Shown: positions 10,864 to 22,354, numbered from the stretch's first letter. The stretch: 64,000 nucleotides of DNA from Schistocerca nitens (GCF_023898315.1 NC_064622.1:273225503-273289502); one strand, 5' to 3'. The notes: generated by a model not told the origin, from the sequence alone. Numbers and translations are program-made.

Positions 10864-12270
10864 AAAAGCGCCATTAAAATTGCTACACCAAGAAGAAATG
10901 CAGATGATAAACGGGTATTCATTGGACAAATATATTATACTAGAACTGACATGTGATTACATTTTCACGCAATGTTGGTGCATAGGTAGGTCCTGAGAAA
11001 TCAGTACCCAGAACAACCACATCTGGCCGTAATAACGGCCTTGACTCGCCTGGGCATTGAGTCAAACAGAGCTTGGATGGCGTGCACAGGTACAGCTGCC
11101 ATTGCAGCTTCAACACGATACCACAGTTCATCAAGAGTAGTGACTGGCGTATTGACACGAGCCACTTGCTCGGCCACCATTGACCAGACGTTTTCAATTG
11201 GTGAGAGATCTGGAGAATGTGCTGGCCGGGGCAGCAGTCGAACATTTCCTGTATCCACAAACGCCCGTACAGGACCTGTAACATGCGGGCGTGCATTATC
11301 CTTCTGAAATGTAGGGTTCCGCAGGGATCGAATGAAGGGTAGAGCCACGGGTCGTAACACATCTGAAATGTAACGTCCACTCTTCAAAGTGCCGTAAATG
11401 CGAACAAGAGGTGACCGAGACGTGTAACCAATGGCACCCCATACCATCACGCCGCGTGATATGCCGAATGGCGATGAGGAATACACGCTTCCAATGTGCG
11501 TTCACCACGCAGTCGCCAAACACGGATGCGACCATCATGATGCTGTAAACAGAACCTGGATTCATCCGAAAAAATGACGTTTTGCCATTCGTGCACCCAG
11601 GTTCGTCGTTGAGTACACCATCGCAGGCGCTCCCGTCTGTGATGCAGCGTCAAGGGTAACCGCAACCATGGTCTCCGAGCTGATAGTCCATGCTGCTGCA
11701 AACGTCATCGAACTGTTCGTGCAGATGGTTGTTGTCTTACAAACGTCCCCATCTGTCGATCAGGGATCGAGACGTGGCTGCACGATCCGTTACAGCCATG
11801 AGGATAAGGTGCCTGTCATCTCGACTGCTAGCGATACGAGGCCGTTGGGATCCAGCACGGCGTTCCGTATTACGCTCCTGAATCCACCGGTTCCATATTC
11901 TGCTAACGGTCAATGGAACTCGACCAGCGCGAGCAGCAATGTCGCGATACGATAAACCGCAATGGCGATAGGCTACAATCCGACCTTTATCAAAGTCGGA
12001 AACGTGATGGTACGCATTTCTCCTCCTTACACGAGGCATCACAACAACGTTTCACCAGGCAACGCCGGTCAACTGCTGTTTGTGTATGAGCAATCGGTTG
12101 GAAACTTACCTCATGTCAGCACGTTGTAGGTGTCGTCACCGGCGCCACCCTTGTGTGAATGCTCTGAAAAGCTAATCATTTGCATATCACAGCATCTTCT
12201 TCCTCTCGGTTAAATTTCGCGTCTGTAGCACGTCATCTTCGTGGTGTAGCAATTTTAATGGCCAGTAGTG
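10864..12270 (-). mobile_element. Tc1-like element TcL-1, copy B
   Basis: Convergent with copy A. The right end (AGCAATTTTAATGGCCAGTAGTG) is intact and followed by TA at 12271-12272. The left end is decayed at its outermost bases (AAAAGCGCCATTAAAATTGC) with TA at 10862-10863. Confidence 0.9.
11001..12039 (-). pseudogene. Tc1 transposase, TcL-1 copy B
   Basis: Starts ATG at 12039 (MPRVRRRNAYHH). The first frame carries the helix-turn-helix region to RWGRL near 11737. A shift then puts the protein in the frame reading LSARRPWLRLPLT through FSDESRFCLQ (first catalytic Asp, about 11565). A second shift near 11470 leads to GVMVWGAIGY, KDNARPH (second Asp) and SPDLSPIENVW (Glu), ending GCSGY and stop at 11001. 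All three catalytic residues are present with DD34E spacing, so only about two indels separate this copy from an open frame. Confidence 0.92.
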
Positions 12271-12455
12271 TACAAAATTGTTTTGTTTTCTATGATGTTC
12301 TGTTATGTAAAGTTATAATGTTAAAGAGTTAAGTAATAATTTAAAAAGAAGGTCATATAGTTACGTGAAATCGGTTGAATTATTATTTTTAACAGGTTTT
12401 ATGTAGTACAATAAAAATGACTCTTTGACATTCACTTTCCCCTACCCTATGGAGG

Positions 12456-12657
12456 TTCAAAATGGTTCAAATGGCTCTGAGCACTATGGGACTTAACTTC
12501 TGAGGTCATCAGTCCCCAAGAACTTAGAACTACTTAAACCTAACTAATCTAAGGACAACACACACAACCATGCCCGAAGCAGGATTCGAACCTGCGACCG
12601 TAGCGGTCTCGCGGTTCCAGACTGCAGAGCCTAGAACCGCTCGGCCACTCCGGCCGG
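12456..12657 (-). mobile_element. SINE-A, subtype A2
   Basis: Full length, with B box GGTTCGAATCC. The 14-bp target duplication has one mismatch, CTACCCTATGGAGG / CTACCCGATGGAGG, at 12442-12455 and 12658-12671. Confidence 0.93.
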
Positions 12658-12718
12658 CTACCCGATGGAGGAACGAAGGTCTCAACGGCAGGATGGCACA
12701 TGACTTGGGGAAATAAGC

Positions 12719-12760
12719 AGTGTGTGTGTGTGAGAGAGAGAGAGAAAGAGAGAGAGAGAG
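12719..12760. repeat. Microsatellite (TG)n(AG)n
   Basis: A TG run passes into an AG run with one interruption. Confidence 0.95.
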
Positions 12761-14569
12761 TCAACGATCGTATCGGTTCAGAACATTGGCGACTGAAGAA
12801 CTTGTGAGCGAGGAAATGCTGACGAGATGCTGCGCTCCCTTAAGTTGATAATCCCATAGCTCCGTTAAGTCCGAGTTACTGGGTCAGCCAGACCTGGCCG
12901 GAGTCTCCAACGTCGCAATTAGCGCGCGGTAGGAATTTATTAGACTAATTTTGTACTCCGCAAGTCATTGTGCGTTAGCACCTGCTCGAGGAAAATCGCC
13001 GCGGCCAGGAGTTTCTTAAGGAGGGAACTTCCTGTGGTTTCGACGGAATATCTGCCGAAGCAAATCCTGCGCCCGTGTTTATGCGACGTTAACAATTCGT
13101 GGTTCGCATACGGAGAAACTGCAGTAGTGCAGACTTACTAACAGTCTCATTACAATTGCAAATCGGAAACACTCAGCGCCAGTGCCGACATTGCGAATCT
13201 TCTTACCAGTTTCAGAGTCGCAATTGTACGGCAGAGTGGTCATCATTAATTTAGATGGACGCACGCACGATAACATAACACAATGCCTTAAAGTTGGGTT
13301 ACCAAGTATTCTTAATATTAGAGTTAACACCATCATTGATAAATGGCGGAAGAAATTATCTACGTATTTTAATACGATGCTTTTTACAGATAATTGGATG
13401 AATATAATTCCATCAGATGAGGGTCTTGAATGGAGGCTTTGCAAACCGATAAAAGTAGGATGGAAATCTGATCTATCGAAATATCAAAGACTAAAATTAT
13501 TTCATTTAAAGAGCAAAATACAATATGTAATGAGTAATTAACGGCAAATAAAGTCTTATAACTATGTTCAGACACTTCATATAGACGCAATGACATCACT
13601 AGAAGTATCAAAATCTTCAGTATGTGCAGGAGCCATCAAGGAACCTGTATTGGACATATTATCTATGATGTAAGTAAGGCTGTATTGTGACTGGTGTACC
13701 TAATGTTCCGTTGTTAGTGGAAACAAGGCGTCGAATCCGAAGACCACTACTCACCGATATAGATGGTTACAACGTGATCGTTATGGCACTAGTGTTTATT
13801 ACTATGTACGACGACTAATGAAATGTAAAATATGCCAATAATTAAAATCTCACTGCAATCAGTTTATTTTTGAATACCGGAATTCAGTTTAAATTAATTT
13901 CGATTGAAAGATACGACGGTCGCCAGCACCAAAACGAGCACAAATTTCAACTTAGCAAGTGATGGTAATGACTTGGAAATCACCTAAATATCGTGTGAGA
14001 AAGACAAAGCAGCAACTGCACATAAAGGCACACGCGTCCGCTGAATGCAATGATGTGATGCAACAAGCAAAACTTCATGGAAATTGTACTGTGTTACGTA
14101 ACGCACGATACTGCAGTCTAATTGAAAATATCGTTAATCGTGACAAGAACTGACCATTATTCTTTACCTGCTACTCTGCAACTAATTGCTTTTCATTCAT
14201 TGTAACTACTGTTTTTCAATACTAATGTTACTTAGACATACGCACATTATGTCATTTACGAAATACAACGTAAAACTCTAAAACCACTTTGACTAAAAGA
14301 GAGCCAGAGTACTTTTGTCGTAGAATACAATTGTCTAAATTAGTTCTAATTTGAATTGACTGTCTGCAGTAGTAGTGCAGTATTATTCTAAACCCTATAG
14401 TTACTAAGCTTTTGAACACAATAATTACTTTATTGAAAAGCAACTGTAAATTAACTAGATTTGGCTTCTTTCGACGATTTCTTTCACGTGTGACTTTATT
14501 GGGATTTATGGTTAAGGGTAGGACTTTGCTGATGGTAAGCGAAGTTTCTCTAGACAAGTTTGCTCTTTG
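12761..14569. other. Unassigned spacer
   Basis: About 12830-13080 is less AT-rich than its surroundings. A 119-codon open frame at 13182-13541 (plus) shows no motif I recognise and is not called. No repeat boundaries seen. Confidence 0.35.
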
Positions 14570-14580
14570 ACTAAAAGTTC

Positions 14581-14807
14581 ACCGAGCGAGGTGGGGCAGT
14601 GGTTAAACACTGGACTCGCATTCGGGAGGACGACGGTTCAATCCCGCGTCCGGCCATCCTGATTTAGGTCTTCCGTGATTTCCCTAAATCGCCCCAGGCA
14701 AATGTCGGGATGGTTCCTTTCAAAGGGCACGGCCGACTTCCTTCCCTGTCCTTCCCGAGACCGATGGCCTCGCTGTATGGTCTCCTTCCCCAAAACAACC
14801 CAACCAA
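14581..14807 (+). mobile_element. SINE-B (tRNA-headed SINE), short-tail form
   Basis: Head ACCGAGCGAGGTGGGGCAGTGG (A-box region) and GGTTCAATCCC (B box), then GATTTAGG, TTCCGTGATTTCCCTAAATCG and CACGGCCGACTTCCTTCC, ending in CCAAAACAACCCAACCAA. A perfect 11-bp duplication, ACTAAAAGTTC, lies at 14570-14580 and 14808-14818. This is the cleanest short-tail member here. Confidence 0.93.
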
Positions 14808-14818
14808 ACTAAAAGTTC

Positions 14819-15143
14819 CAAAAAGTTACAAAGACGCTGGCGTGCTCATTACGCTGCTACAAAATATTGGCTGGCCCTTATTTTCCTATCCATTGCTTGT
14901 GGTGCTAAGTAGTGCTTATGATGAGTTCCATCATTGGCAACAGTCGCTGCTTGTTCAACGAGCAGCTTGAATAAATTCCGGTCCCACCGTATTCTCCATT
15001 ACTTCCAAAATCTTCTTGTGACCGTATGCTGTGCCCACATACTCTTTCGCCCGTTTATAATTTAGCTGACACATGTTACAACAACATTTTCGATGCAAAC
15101 ACTGGCATTTGCGCGCCAACACATATGACTGTTGCACACCATC
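14819..15143. other. Unassigned spacer
   Basis: No supportable feature. Confidence 0.35.
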
Positions 15144-15154
15144 GATGCTCCCCA

Positions 15155-15356
15155 GCCGGCCGCGGTGGTCTAGCGGTTCTAGGCGCTCAGTCCGGAACCG
15201 CGCGACTGCTACGGTCGCAGGTTCGAAGCCTGCCTCGGGCATGGATGTGTGTGATGTCCTTAGGTTAGTTAGGTTTACGTAGTTCTAAGTTCTAGGGGAC
15301 TGATGACCACAGATGTTAAGTCCCATAGTGCTCAGAGCCATTTGAACCATTTTTTT
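15155..15356 (+). mobile_element. SINE-A, subtype A2
   Basis: Begins GCCGGCCGCGGTGGTCTAG, B box GGTTCGAAGCC (one change), tail CCATTTGAACC plus T-run. An 11-bp target duplication, GATGCTCCCCA, lies at 15144-15154 and 15357-15367. Confidence 0.94.
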
Positions 15357-15367
15357 GATGCTCCCCA

Positions 15368-15886
15368 ACTTCTTCTCTGCCTTCACCTCTATGACTGCGG
15401 ACGCACTAATTACTGACAAAATTCATCAGTAGATATATTTACAAAAAATTGTTCTAAACTCGAGAAATAAAATAGCTGAAAAATACATGGGGTACTGGGT
15501 TATAGTGTTAAAAGCTTCGGAACCAGCAGACGACAGGCATATAGTACTCAAATTCTGTACAGTAATTACAATGCAACAGCTGGGTGCTAACAAAATGACA
15601 GACCATAAGAACTCTACTTCATAGGAAAAGATACGAAGTCATCAGACAAAGAATCAAAGATATTTAACCTGGATGAAGAAATACTAAGATTTTGTAGAAA
15701 ATTGAACTGACACATGGCGAGAATGGATGTAAATGCCAAAGACAATTCTAATCAATAAGCAAGTATCCAGATTATGGGGACTAGATTTCTGAGTAAAACA
15801 CGATTGTATCCAAACATTTTAGGTAACAGTATTCCCTTCATGTCGGCGACGTTCACAAGACACATCTTACAAAAATGCTTATCCTA
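15368..15886. other. Unassigned spacer
   Basis: No recognised gene or repeat. Confidence 0.35.
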
Positions 15887-15894
15887 TCGATATC

Positions 15895-16098
15895 GCCGGC
15901 CGAAGTGGCCGTGCGGTTAAAGGCGCTGCAGCCTGGAACCGTGGGACCGCTACGGTCGCAGGTTCGAATCCTGCCTCGGGCATGGATGTTTGTGATGTCC
16001 TTAGGTTAGTTAGGTTTAACTAGTTCTAAGTTCTAGGGGACTAATGACCTCAGCAGTTGAGTCCCATAGTGCTCAGAGCCATTTGAACCATTTTTTTG
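15895..16098 (+). mobile_element. SINE-A, subtype A1
   Basis: Full length with subtype A1 marks (TTAAAGGCGCTGCAG; AACTAGTTC; CAGCAGTTGAG). An 8-bp duplication, TCGATATC, lies at 15887-15894 and 16099-16106. Confidence 0.93.
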
Positions 16099-16106
16099 TC
16101 GATATC

Positions 16107-16892
16107 TCGCCCGTTACTGTTGTTATGTCATTAAATACCGACAATCACACTCCGATGTCTCGTATTCCACAACCACCGCTATTACTTAAATCACATATTC
16201 ACAAAATTACGCACAAATTACAGATCATCATGATGCACTTCTTATGTGTAGGTCATCATTACGATACAGCTAGGCGCGATTTTCACGGCATGTTGTCCAT
16301 ATGGGCAAATAAATTATTATCTATGTGAGTCCCGCAGCTTATATAAATTGAAAAACCCCAATGATAACAGGAGGTTTTCTCACTGGGGAAGACGATATTT
16401 GGGCGTCTTCAGGAGACATGAGTGCTGTCTTAGAAGAATACGAATCAAAAAATCTTCCAGGAGGGTTTGAAACTTGAGATTAGTGAGTGTATGGTTGCAA
16501 TAATGTGTCTAATTATGTGTTTATATCAGCCACCCATGTCCATTTTCTCTACATAGCCACTGACGCAATACACACAAGACTTCATATAGATACTCCAGGC
16601 CAAAGACATAACTGCCAACTTCAAAATCCTCCACCACTCTACCTAATAACAGTAGCAAGGGTGCTAGAAAATAATCGTGGGAAACGTACACTTTTCATTA
16701 CCTACTCCTGAGAGTATTGAAAATACAGAGATCATAAGCAGGTTCTTTTTTTTTTTCAACGTTACACCCAAAAGAAAGGCTTAAGTCCATTTTCATTCTT
16801 CTTGGCGACGTTAAGAAAGGTTTTCCTTGGGCTACCAGTGCAAAGTCAGACATTTTAAATTAACGCATCTAAAATATAAACTCCATCCTAAA
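16107..16892. other. Unassigned spacer
   Basis: Includes a T-run near 16746-16757. Nothing else recognised. Confidence 0.35.
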
Positions 16893-17195
16893 GGGGTCAT
16901 GAAGGCCAAATGTTACCGACCAACCGCCGTGTCATCCTCAGCCCCAGGAGTCACTGGATGCGAATATATGGATGTGATCAGTACATAGCTCTCCCGGGAG
17001 TTTTGTCAGTTTTCGTGACTGGAACAGCTGCTTCCCAGTCAAGTAGCTCCTGAATTGGTCTCACGATGACTGAGTGCACCCCGCTTGCCAACAGCGGTTG
17101 GAAGACTAGCCGGTCACCCATCCAAGTGCTACCCCAGCCCGAAGCGCTTAAATTAGGTGATCCGACGGGAAACTGCGTTACCACTGCAGTAAGGA
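16893..17195 (-). mobile_element. 5S rRNA-derived SINE, copy 1
   Basis: On the minus strand, 17195 to about 17095 resembles 5S rRNA: it contains TCGGATCACCTAATTTAAGC (compare the 5S segment CGATCACCGAAATTAAGC), a region like the internal A box (TTAAGCGCTTCGGGC) and a box-C-like GGATGGGTGACCGG. A non-5S body follows (about 17090-16893) with CTTGACTGGGAAGCAGC and GAGGATGACACGGCGG. A second copy in plus orientation lies at 21156-21427, so this is a mobile unit and not a functional 5S gene. Outer ends are approximate. Confidence 0.78.
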
Positions 17196-17282
17196 TATTA
17201 ACGCAACATAGGGAGAAAATAACTCGACGACCAAGTGAGCTGCAGCATTAAAGATTTTTTTTTTGGTGTGTCGCCTACTATA

Positions 17283-18391
17283 CGAGGCGTGTTTTTTAAG
17301 TAAGTACCATTTTGAAATTAAAAAAAGACATGCTAAGATATCTCAATAATTTTATTTTTACATGAAAGCCTGTACCTTAATCTACGCACTGACGCCATTA
17401 CAGTCTGATTCTTCCTTGTTTACGTTGTGTACTGAGTGTTTAAGATGCCTCCGATAATCGTGAGTCCCGCCGACTGTGAAGTACGGGCTGTTATAAGATT
17501 TCTTAGTGCTAAAGGCCTAAAAGCGATCGATATTCATCGTGAGATCTGTGCAGTTTACGGAGAAAACATGAGTGACGGAATGCTAAGAAAGTGGGTGAGA
17601 GCATTTAAAGAAGGCCGCACAAATGTGCATGATAAACAACTGAGTGGGCGTCCTTCGGTCGTTAATGAAAGTTTGGTGCAGGAAGTGGACAATAAGGTGA
17701 GAGAAAACAAACGCTTTACGATTTCCTTATTGCGGGCTGACTTTCCTAATGTTTCTCGCAGTGTTTTGTGTGGCATTGTGACCGAGCACTTGAATTGCCG
17801 AAAATTGTGAGCACGTTGGGTATCGAAAATGATGACGGATGAGCACAAAACCAAACGTTTAGAAAGTGCATTGACTTTCCTTGAGCGGCACCACAACGAC
17901 GGTGATGATTTCTTAAGCCAAATTGTTACGGGCGATGAAACATGGGTGGCCTACGTCATACCAGAATCAAAGCAACAGTCCATGGAAGTTGAGCAAGGGC
18001 ATCGTTTTGCTGCAAGACAATGCCCGTCCGCATGTGGAGAATCAGACTAAAGATCTCATCACATATTTTCGATGGGAAACTCTAGATCATCCTCCGTACA
18101 GCCCCGATCTGTTCCTGCACTTGAAGAAACACCTGGGCGGTCAGCGTCTTCAAGACGATGACGAAGCCAAAACGATGGTGATGCCGTGGTTAACAAGTCA
18201 GGCGGCAGACTTGTATGAGGAGGGTATTCAAAAACTGGTACAACGTTTTGACAAGTGCCTCAATATTGACGGAAATTACGAAGAAAAGTAGATTAAGGTA
18301 CAGGCTTTCGTGTAAAAGTAAAATTATTGAGATATCTTAGCACGTCATTTTTTAATTAGAAAACGACGCTTACTTTAAAAAAAGCACCTCG
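17283..18391 (+). mobile_element. mariner element, central deletion
   Basis: Ends are inverted repeats of about 105 bp (CGAGGCGTGTTTTTTAAGTAAG at the left; reverse complement of CGAGGTGCTTTTTTTAAAGTAAG at the right), sharing TGCTAAGATATCTCAATAAT. Bounded by TA at 17281-17282 and 18392-18393. Length 1109 bp is short for mariner because the transposase is deleted internally. Confidence 0.92.
17445..18291 (+). pseudogene. mariner transposase, deleted
   Basis: Starts ATG at 17445 (MPPIIVSPADCEVRAVIRFL). Helix-turn-helix domain to about residue 120 (SGRPSVVNESLV). A TGA at about 17808 replaces a sense codon between NCRKL and ARWVSKM. The first catalytic Asp is in TGDETWVAYV (about 17931). Near 17985 about 70 codons are missing and the frame changes, joining to LSKGIVLLQDNARPHVEN (second Asp). 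The HPPYSPDL block is followed directly by FLHLKKHLGG, so the third catalytic Asp has been deleted. Three independent lesions, no activity expected. Confidence 0.9.
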
Positions 18392-18393
18392 TA

Positions 18394-18719
18394 CTTCTCC
18401 TTTCCTTTTGTTGTTGCAAACTGACGAAACAATGTAAGTCGGCAAAGGTGTCATGAAAACAGTGTCTTAGAAAATGTTAAGCAACGCACACAGGAGGCGC
18501 AATGCAGCAAGGAATCTCATTTCAGCACATCCACTACCGTTACTAGTGGAAATAATCTATGCAAAATTAATTGTTGTACGACATATATGCCGACTATTTC
18601 ACGTTACATAGTAAATTTTGTTGCGAAATAAAATGTAGACAATGGCACGTTGTTTAACCAAAGGCTGACATCAGCATAAAAGGTAGACACACATATTACA
18701 GTTTCCAGGCACAAGATAC
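18394..18719. other. Unassigned spacer
   Basis: No supportable feature. Confidence 0.35.
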
Positions 18720-20091
18720 CTATCTCCACAACGTTTCTTTCCAGATTCGTTGAAATCAGTCCAATGGTTTAGGAGATGTGTTACACACATACGTACATAC
18801 AGAGATACATTTTTATGATATACTAGCGTTTTATCTGCGTTTTACCTGTGCGCACACATATAGTGCACACCTTACGACCTTGAAAACTGTGGATTCGATA
18901 CTATTATCGGTCGTTACTAAGAATTTTTACATGTCACATCATCACCCCCTTCTTTCAACCGATCCCCTCCTCCTCCCTCTCTCTGTCCAACTCCTCTTCC
19001 CTCCTCTCTTGGCTCAGCCTTGCCCATCCGCAAGTATACCACCTGGAATGCATTCCAATACCACCCACATGAGTCATCACCCCACTCCCCATAGGAGGTA
19101 GCTGTTTCTTCCCCTAACAGTGCTTCTTTCGAGAGAATAAGTAGTATGTGTACCAAGTTCGGTCGAAATTGATCAAGTGGTTTAGGTGCAGATGCAGAAC
19201 ATGCAAACACACCCACAGAGCCGGTTTCATGACATTTTTCCACAAGCAACTTTTCAATCCCCCCTTCCCAACCCCCTATTTCCTCGTACACCTTCACCTA
19301 CGTCAGTTCTCGTGATTGTTTGTGATACACACTGTTTACAAATATTGCACCGTGGCTCATCTCTCAACCTGCCTCCTTGTCTGGCTTGGGCCTTAAACTG
19401 GCTTTACACACACGTACATCCATTTTACACGTGTACTAGCTTTTCACCCGCAGTTTCGCCTACATACACGTATCTCACATCTATTGCCATATATTTGTCT
19501 GAATCTCTGCTATTTTCCACTGAACGATTCCATGCAGGATGTTGACTTTATGAAATTCAGCCTTGTGTGGCGTGATATCTGGCAGCGAAACACGTTCACA
19601 AAAATATTGGCTCACTGTAGGCCTAATGCTCATCCTCGCGATCTGTTAGACGCAATGAGCAGCACAAATATGAGACAAATTGCGCTTCATACTTTCAAAA
19701 TATTCCAAGACAACTAAATACGGGAAAGGAATACCAAAATACCTGTTTTGAAACATTTTTACATTTCTCTCCCTTTTTCATCCCCATCCCCATCCCCATC
19801 TCTATGCCCAACCCCAGAGGTAGTAATTTTGTATATGTAAATTGTATTTAAATGGTTTCATCAACATAATGGGGAAAAATTTTAATTTCTCACCTAACCT
19901 AATTTCCTTCTTTTTTAGATACTACCCACACGACTTGCCAGTAGCGTAGGTCAGTCTAGATCTCAGGTGTTACCAAGTCCTTTCACTCCCAATTCACCTT
20001 TATGGGAGCTAGGTGGTTCTTGTCTCCAAAAAACTTCCTTTCAGACAATATATGTTATGAACTCTATCCCAGTGTTTAAGAGAAGATGTGG
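18720..20091 (+). repeat. Degenerate dispersed repeat, 2-3 adjacent units
   Basis: Units appear to start with ACTAGCKTTTTA-type sequence (18827; 19435) and to end in GTACCAAGTTYGGTYGAAATTGATC...GTTTAGG...GGAACA (about 18745-18785, 19150-19205, 20070-20092). The middle is pyrimidine-rich. Related text recurs at 27410-28690 and 31110-31930. No coding sequence visible. Possibly the 3' part of an RTE-type LINE, but that is recollection only. Confidence 0.5.

Positions 20092-20127
<36 letters not shown>
20092..20127. repeat. Microsatellite (AC)n
   Basis: About 18 AC units at the 3' end of the preceding dispersed repeat. Confidence 0.95.
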
Positions 20128-20128
<1 letters not shown>

Positions 20129-20136
20129 CTCTAGGG

Positions 20137-20781
20137 TGGTCCATTGATAGTGATCGGGCCAAATATCTCACGAAATAAGCATCAAACGAAAAAACTACAA
20201 AGAACGAAACTCGTCTAGCTTGAAGGAGGAAACCAGATGGCGCTATGGTTGGCCCGCTATATGGCGCTGCCATAGGTCAAACGGATATCAACTGCGTTTT
20301 TTTAAATAGGAACCCACATTTTTATTACATATTCGTGTAGTACGTAAAGAAATATGAATGTTTTAGTTGGACCACTTTTATCGCTTTGTGATAGATGGCG
20401 CTGTAATAGTCACAAACGTGTAAGTACGTGGTATCACGTAACATTCCGCCAATGCGGACGGTATTTGCTTCGTGATACATTACCCGTGTTAAAGTGGACC
20501 GTTTACCGAGTAATGAGTATGATGGGCATACATCTATTAGGCGCACTACGAATGTAGTGGTGTGGACATGTTGGGAATGTGGATCTCACGGGGAGCGTGG
20601 AAGGGATAAGTCCCTGCAGACGCACTATCCTCTGTGCCCGCGGTGGCTCAGATGGATAGAGCGTCTGCCATGTAAGCAGGAGATCCCGGGTTCGAGTCCT
20701 GGTCGGGGCACATATTTTCAACATGTCCCCAATGAAGTACATGAACGCCTGTTTGCAGCTAGGGTGTCCATTTAATTATCA
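20137..20781 (+). mobile_element. Repeat unit with a mariner-like end and a tRNA-like insert
   Basis: Starts GGTCCATTGATAGTGATC and carries three short blocks built around RTGGCGCT (20234, 20262, 20396), a style also seen at the ends of the MarL-1 elements. It has no transposase. Its 3' part contains a tRNA-Thr-like sequence at 20636-20710. It probably combines a transposon terminus with a tRNA-derived unit. Boundaries and class are uncertain, with no second copy in the window. Confidence 0.45.
20636..20710 (+). tRNA. tRNA-Thr(UGU)-like sequence, probably repeat-borne
   Basis: A box TGGCTCAGATGG and B box GGTTCGAGTCC are present. The D stem GCTC/GAGC, an anticodon stem TCTGC/GCAGG with loop CATGTAA (anticodon TGT) and a T stem CCGGG/CCTGG all pair. 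The acceptor stem pairs only at its outer four or five positions (GCCC with GGGC), with mismatches inside. It sits in a repeat unit, so a scanner may call it tRNA-Thr, but a working gene is doubtful. Confidence 0.55.
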
Positions 20782-20784
20782 TTT

Positions 20785-20886
20785 CAGTCCTTAGGTTAGT
20801 TACGTGTAAGTAGTTCTAAGTTCTATGGGACTGATGACCTCAGAAGTTAAGTCTCATAGTGCTCAGAGCCATTTGAACCATTTTTG
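20785..20886 (+). mobile_element. SINE-A, 5'-truncated
   Basis: Only body and tail remain (AGTCCTTAGGTTAGTTACG to CCATTTGAACCATTTTT). No clear target duplication. Confidence 0.85.
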
Positions 20887-21039
20887 GACAGAACAAAGTT
20901 TTCTCGGTTCACAGGCAAATGCCGTACACAACGTCCGTCCCTCCCTTTAACTGACGTCTGTGGTGACGGGCCACAGACATAAAATAAATTAGTCACAACA
21001 TGAAAAACAGGGAGCCCATGCGGCGATATAAACACTAGG

Positions 21040-21044
21040 GAGAG

Positions 21045-21095
<51 letters not shown>

Positions 21096-21096
21096 G
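21040..21096. repeat. Microsatellite (GA)n with a G-run
   Basis: GA repeats to about 21085 followed by about 12 G. Confidence 0.95.
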
Positions 21097-21155
21097 AGAA
21101 GAGAGAGGGAGCGGAGAGAAGTACTTTTGCGTCTTCTTCATTATTCAGAACCAGT

Positions 21156-21427
21156 GGCTTTGCCGCAGTGGTGGTAATACTGGTTCGCGTCACATTAAGC
21201 GCTGTTGGGCTTGGCTAGCGCTTGGATTGGTGACCTTCCGGGTCTGCCGATCGCTGATGGCAAGCGTGGCGCACTTAGCCCTGATGAGGCAAATTGAAGA
21301 GGAAGTTGACTGAGAATTAGCGGCTGCGGCCACGAGGCCTGACAACGGCTGGACGGGCGGTGTACTGACCAGATGCTCCTCCATATCCGCATCCAATGAT
21401 GCCTATCGGCTGAGGATAACAATACTG
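21156..21427 (+). mobile_element. 5S rRNA-derived SINE, copy 2
   Basis: Plus-strand counterpart of 16893-17195. The 5S-like head (about 21156-21260) keeps TTAAGCGCTGTTGGGCTTGG and GCGCTTGGATTGGTGACC, but lacks the stretch corresponding to GATCACCGAAA. The body contains GGCAAGCGTGGCGCACTTAGCCCTGATGAGGC, CCATATCCGCATCCAATGATGCC and GCTGAGGATAAC, matching copy 1. The shared non-5S body shows both are members of one retroposon family. Confidence 0.78.
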
Positions 21428-22342
21428 TCGATCGCTACCTTTCCTACTTCAGAGGCCTCTTCAGACGAATTGGTTTTTATTATTCAGTTCATAAATAATG
21501 TTAATCCTCCTCATTGGTAACCGTTATTTCCACCACAAATTAATATTGCTATAAATTTTGTCAGAGCCTATGAAATATTCGAAGTCCTTGCAAACAGTTA
21601 AGCCAAAAACACTCTTCTCTCCTCTAAAGTGACTCTTACAAACGTCTAACACAACCCTGCTAAATATTTCATTACCACTACTTATATTTCGTTACCACCA
21701 CTTTGCAATGCTAAGCACGCCAATATATGCTTTGCTTCACGCCTTCCCTGACCCAACTCATTAGGGTAAGGCGGAATGATGATGCAAATTTCCTTCTTTT
21801 TAGCTGTATACTGTAGCGGGCTGGTAGTGGGGCAGGGCTATTCCCTAATGTTAGTGTGAACAACTGTTCTTGTCTAACCAGTGTATGATATACTGTCAGT
21901 AATTACTATTCGGTTTCTTCGATCATACGCAGAATCGAATTTTACCAATACAACTTAAACCAAATTGACTTTTACTCTTAATAACGTGAGGTATCGACAT
22001 CGCCCGTATCAACATTGCAAGGATATTTGTGTTCAAATACACAGAATTCACCCACGAGAGCATTGAGCATTCGTTGCGACTACTCTTTTCTTGTATGGAT
22101 GGACGCGAGCAAGATGTGTGGGAATGCAAAAGTGTCTACTTCTAGATACATACTTTACAATTCACTGTGAATGAATGCCAGAGGATGATAGCGTTCCTTC
22201 CCGATCCAATCTTGCATAGGACGCTGAAAGAACGAATGGTCAGTGCCTCAGTGTCTTCTGTCATTAGCAGGAATTTGTCATCGCGGTTCCTACGGCGCGA
22301 TGCATATGGGGCTGAAAATTATCTCTGGATTCACTCCGAAAT
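21428..22342. other. Unassigned spacer
   Basis: No supportable gene or repeat. Confidence 0.35.
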
Positions 22343-22354
22343 ACTGGTTCTTGA

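Noticed and set aside
13182..13541. 119-codon plus-strand open frame
   Set aside because: No recognisable domain, no neighbouring exon pattern and AT-rich chance length. Left uncalled, though it is the best unexplained frame outside the repeats.
17095..17195. A functional 5S rRNA gene
   Set aside because: Diverged from 5S, fused to a non-5S body, and repeated with the same fusion at 21156-21427.
18778..19545. Frames of 107-126 codons in the dispersed repeat
   Set aside because: Pyrimidine bias again; frames on both strands overlap and lack motifs.
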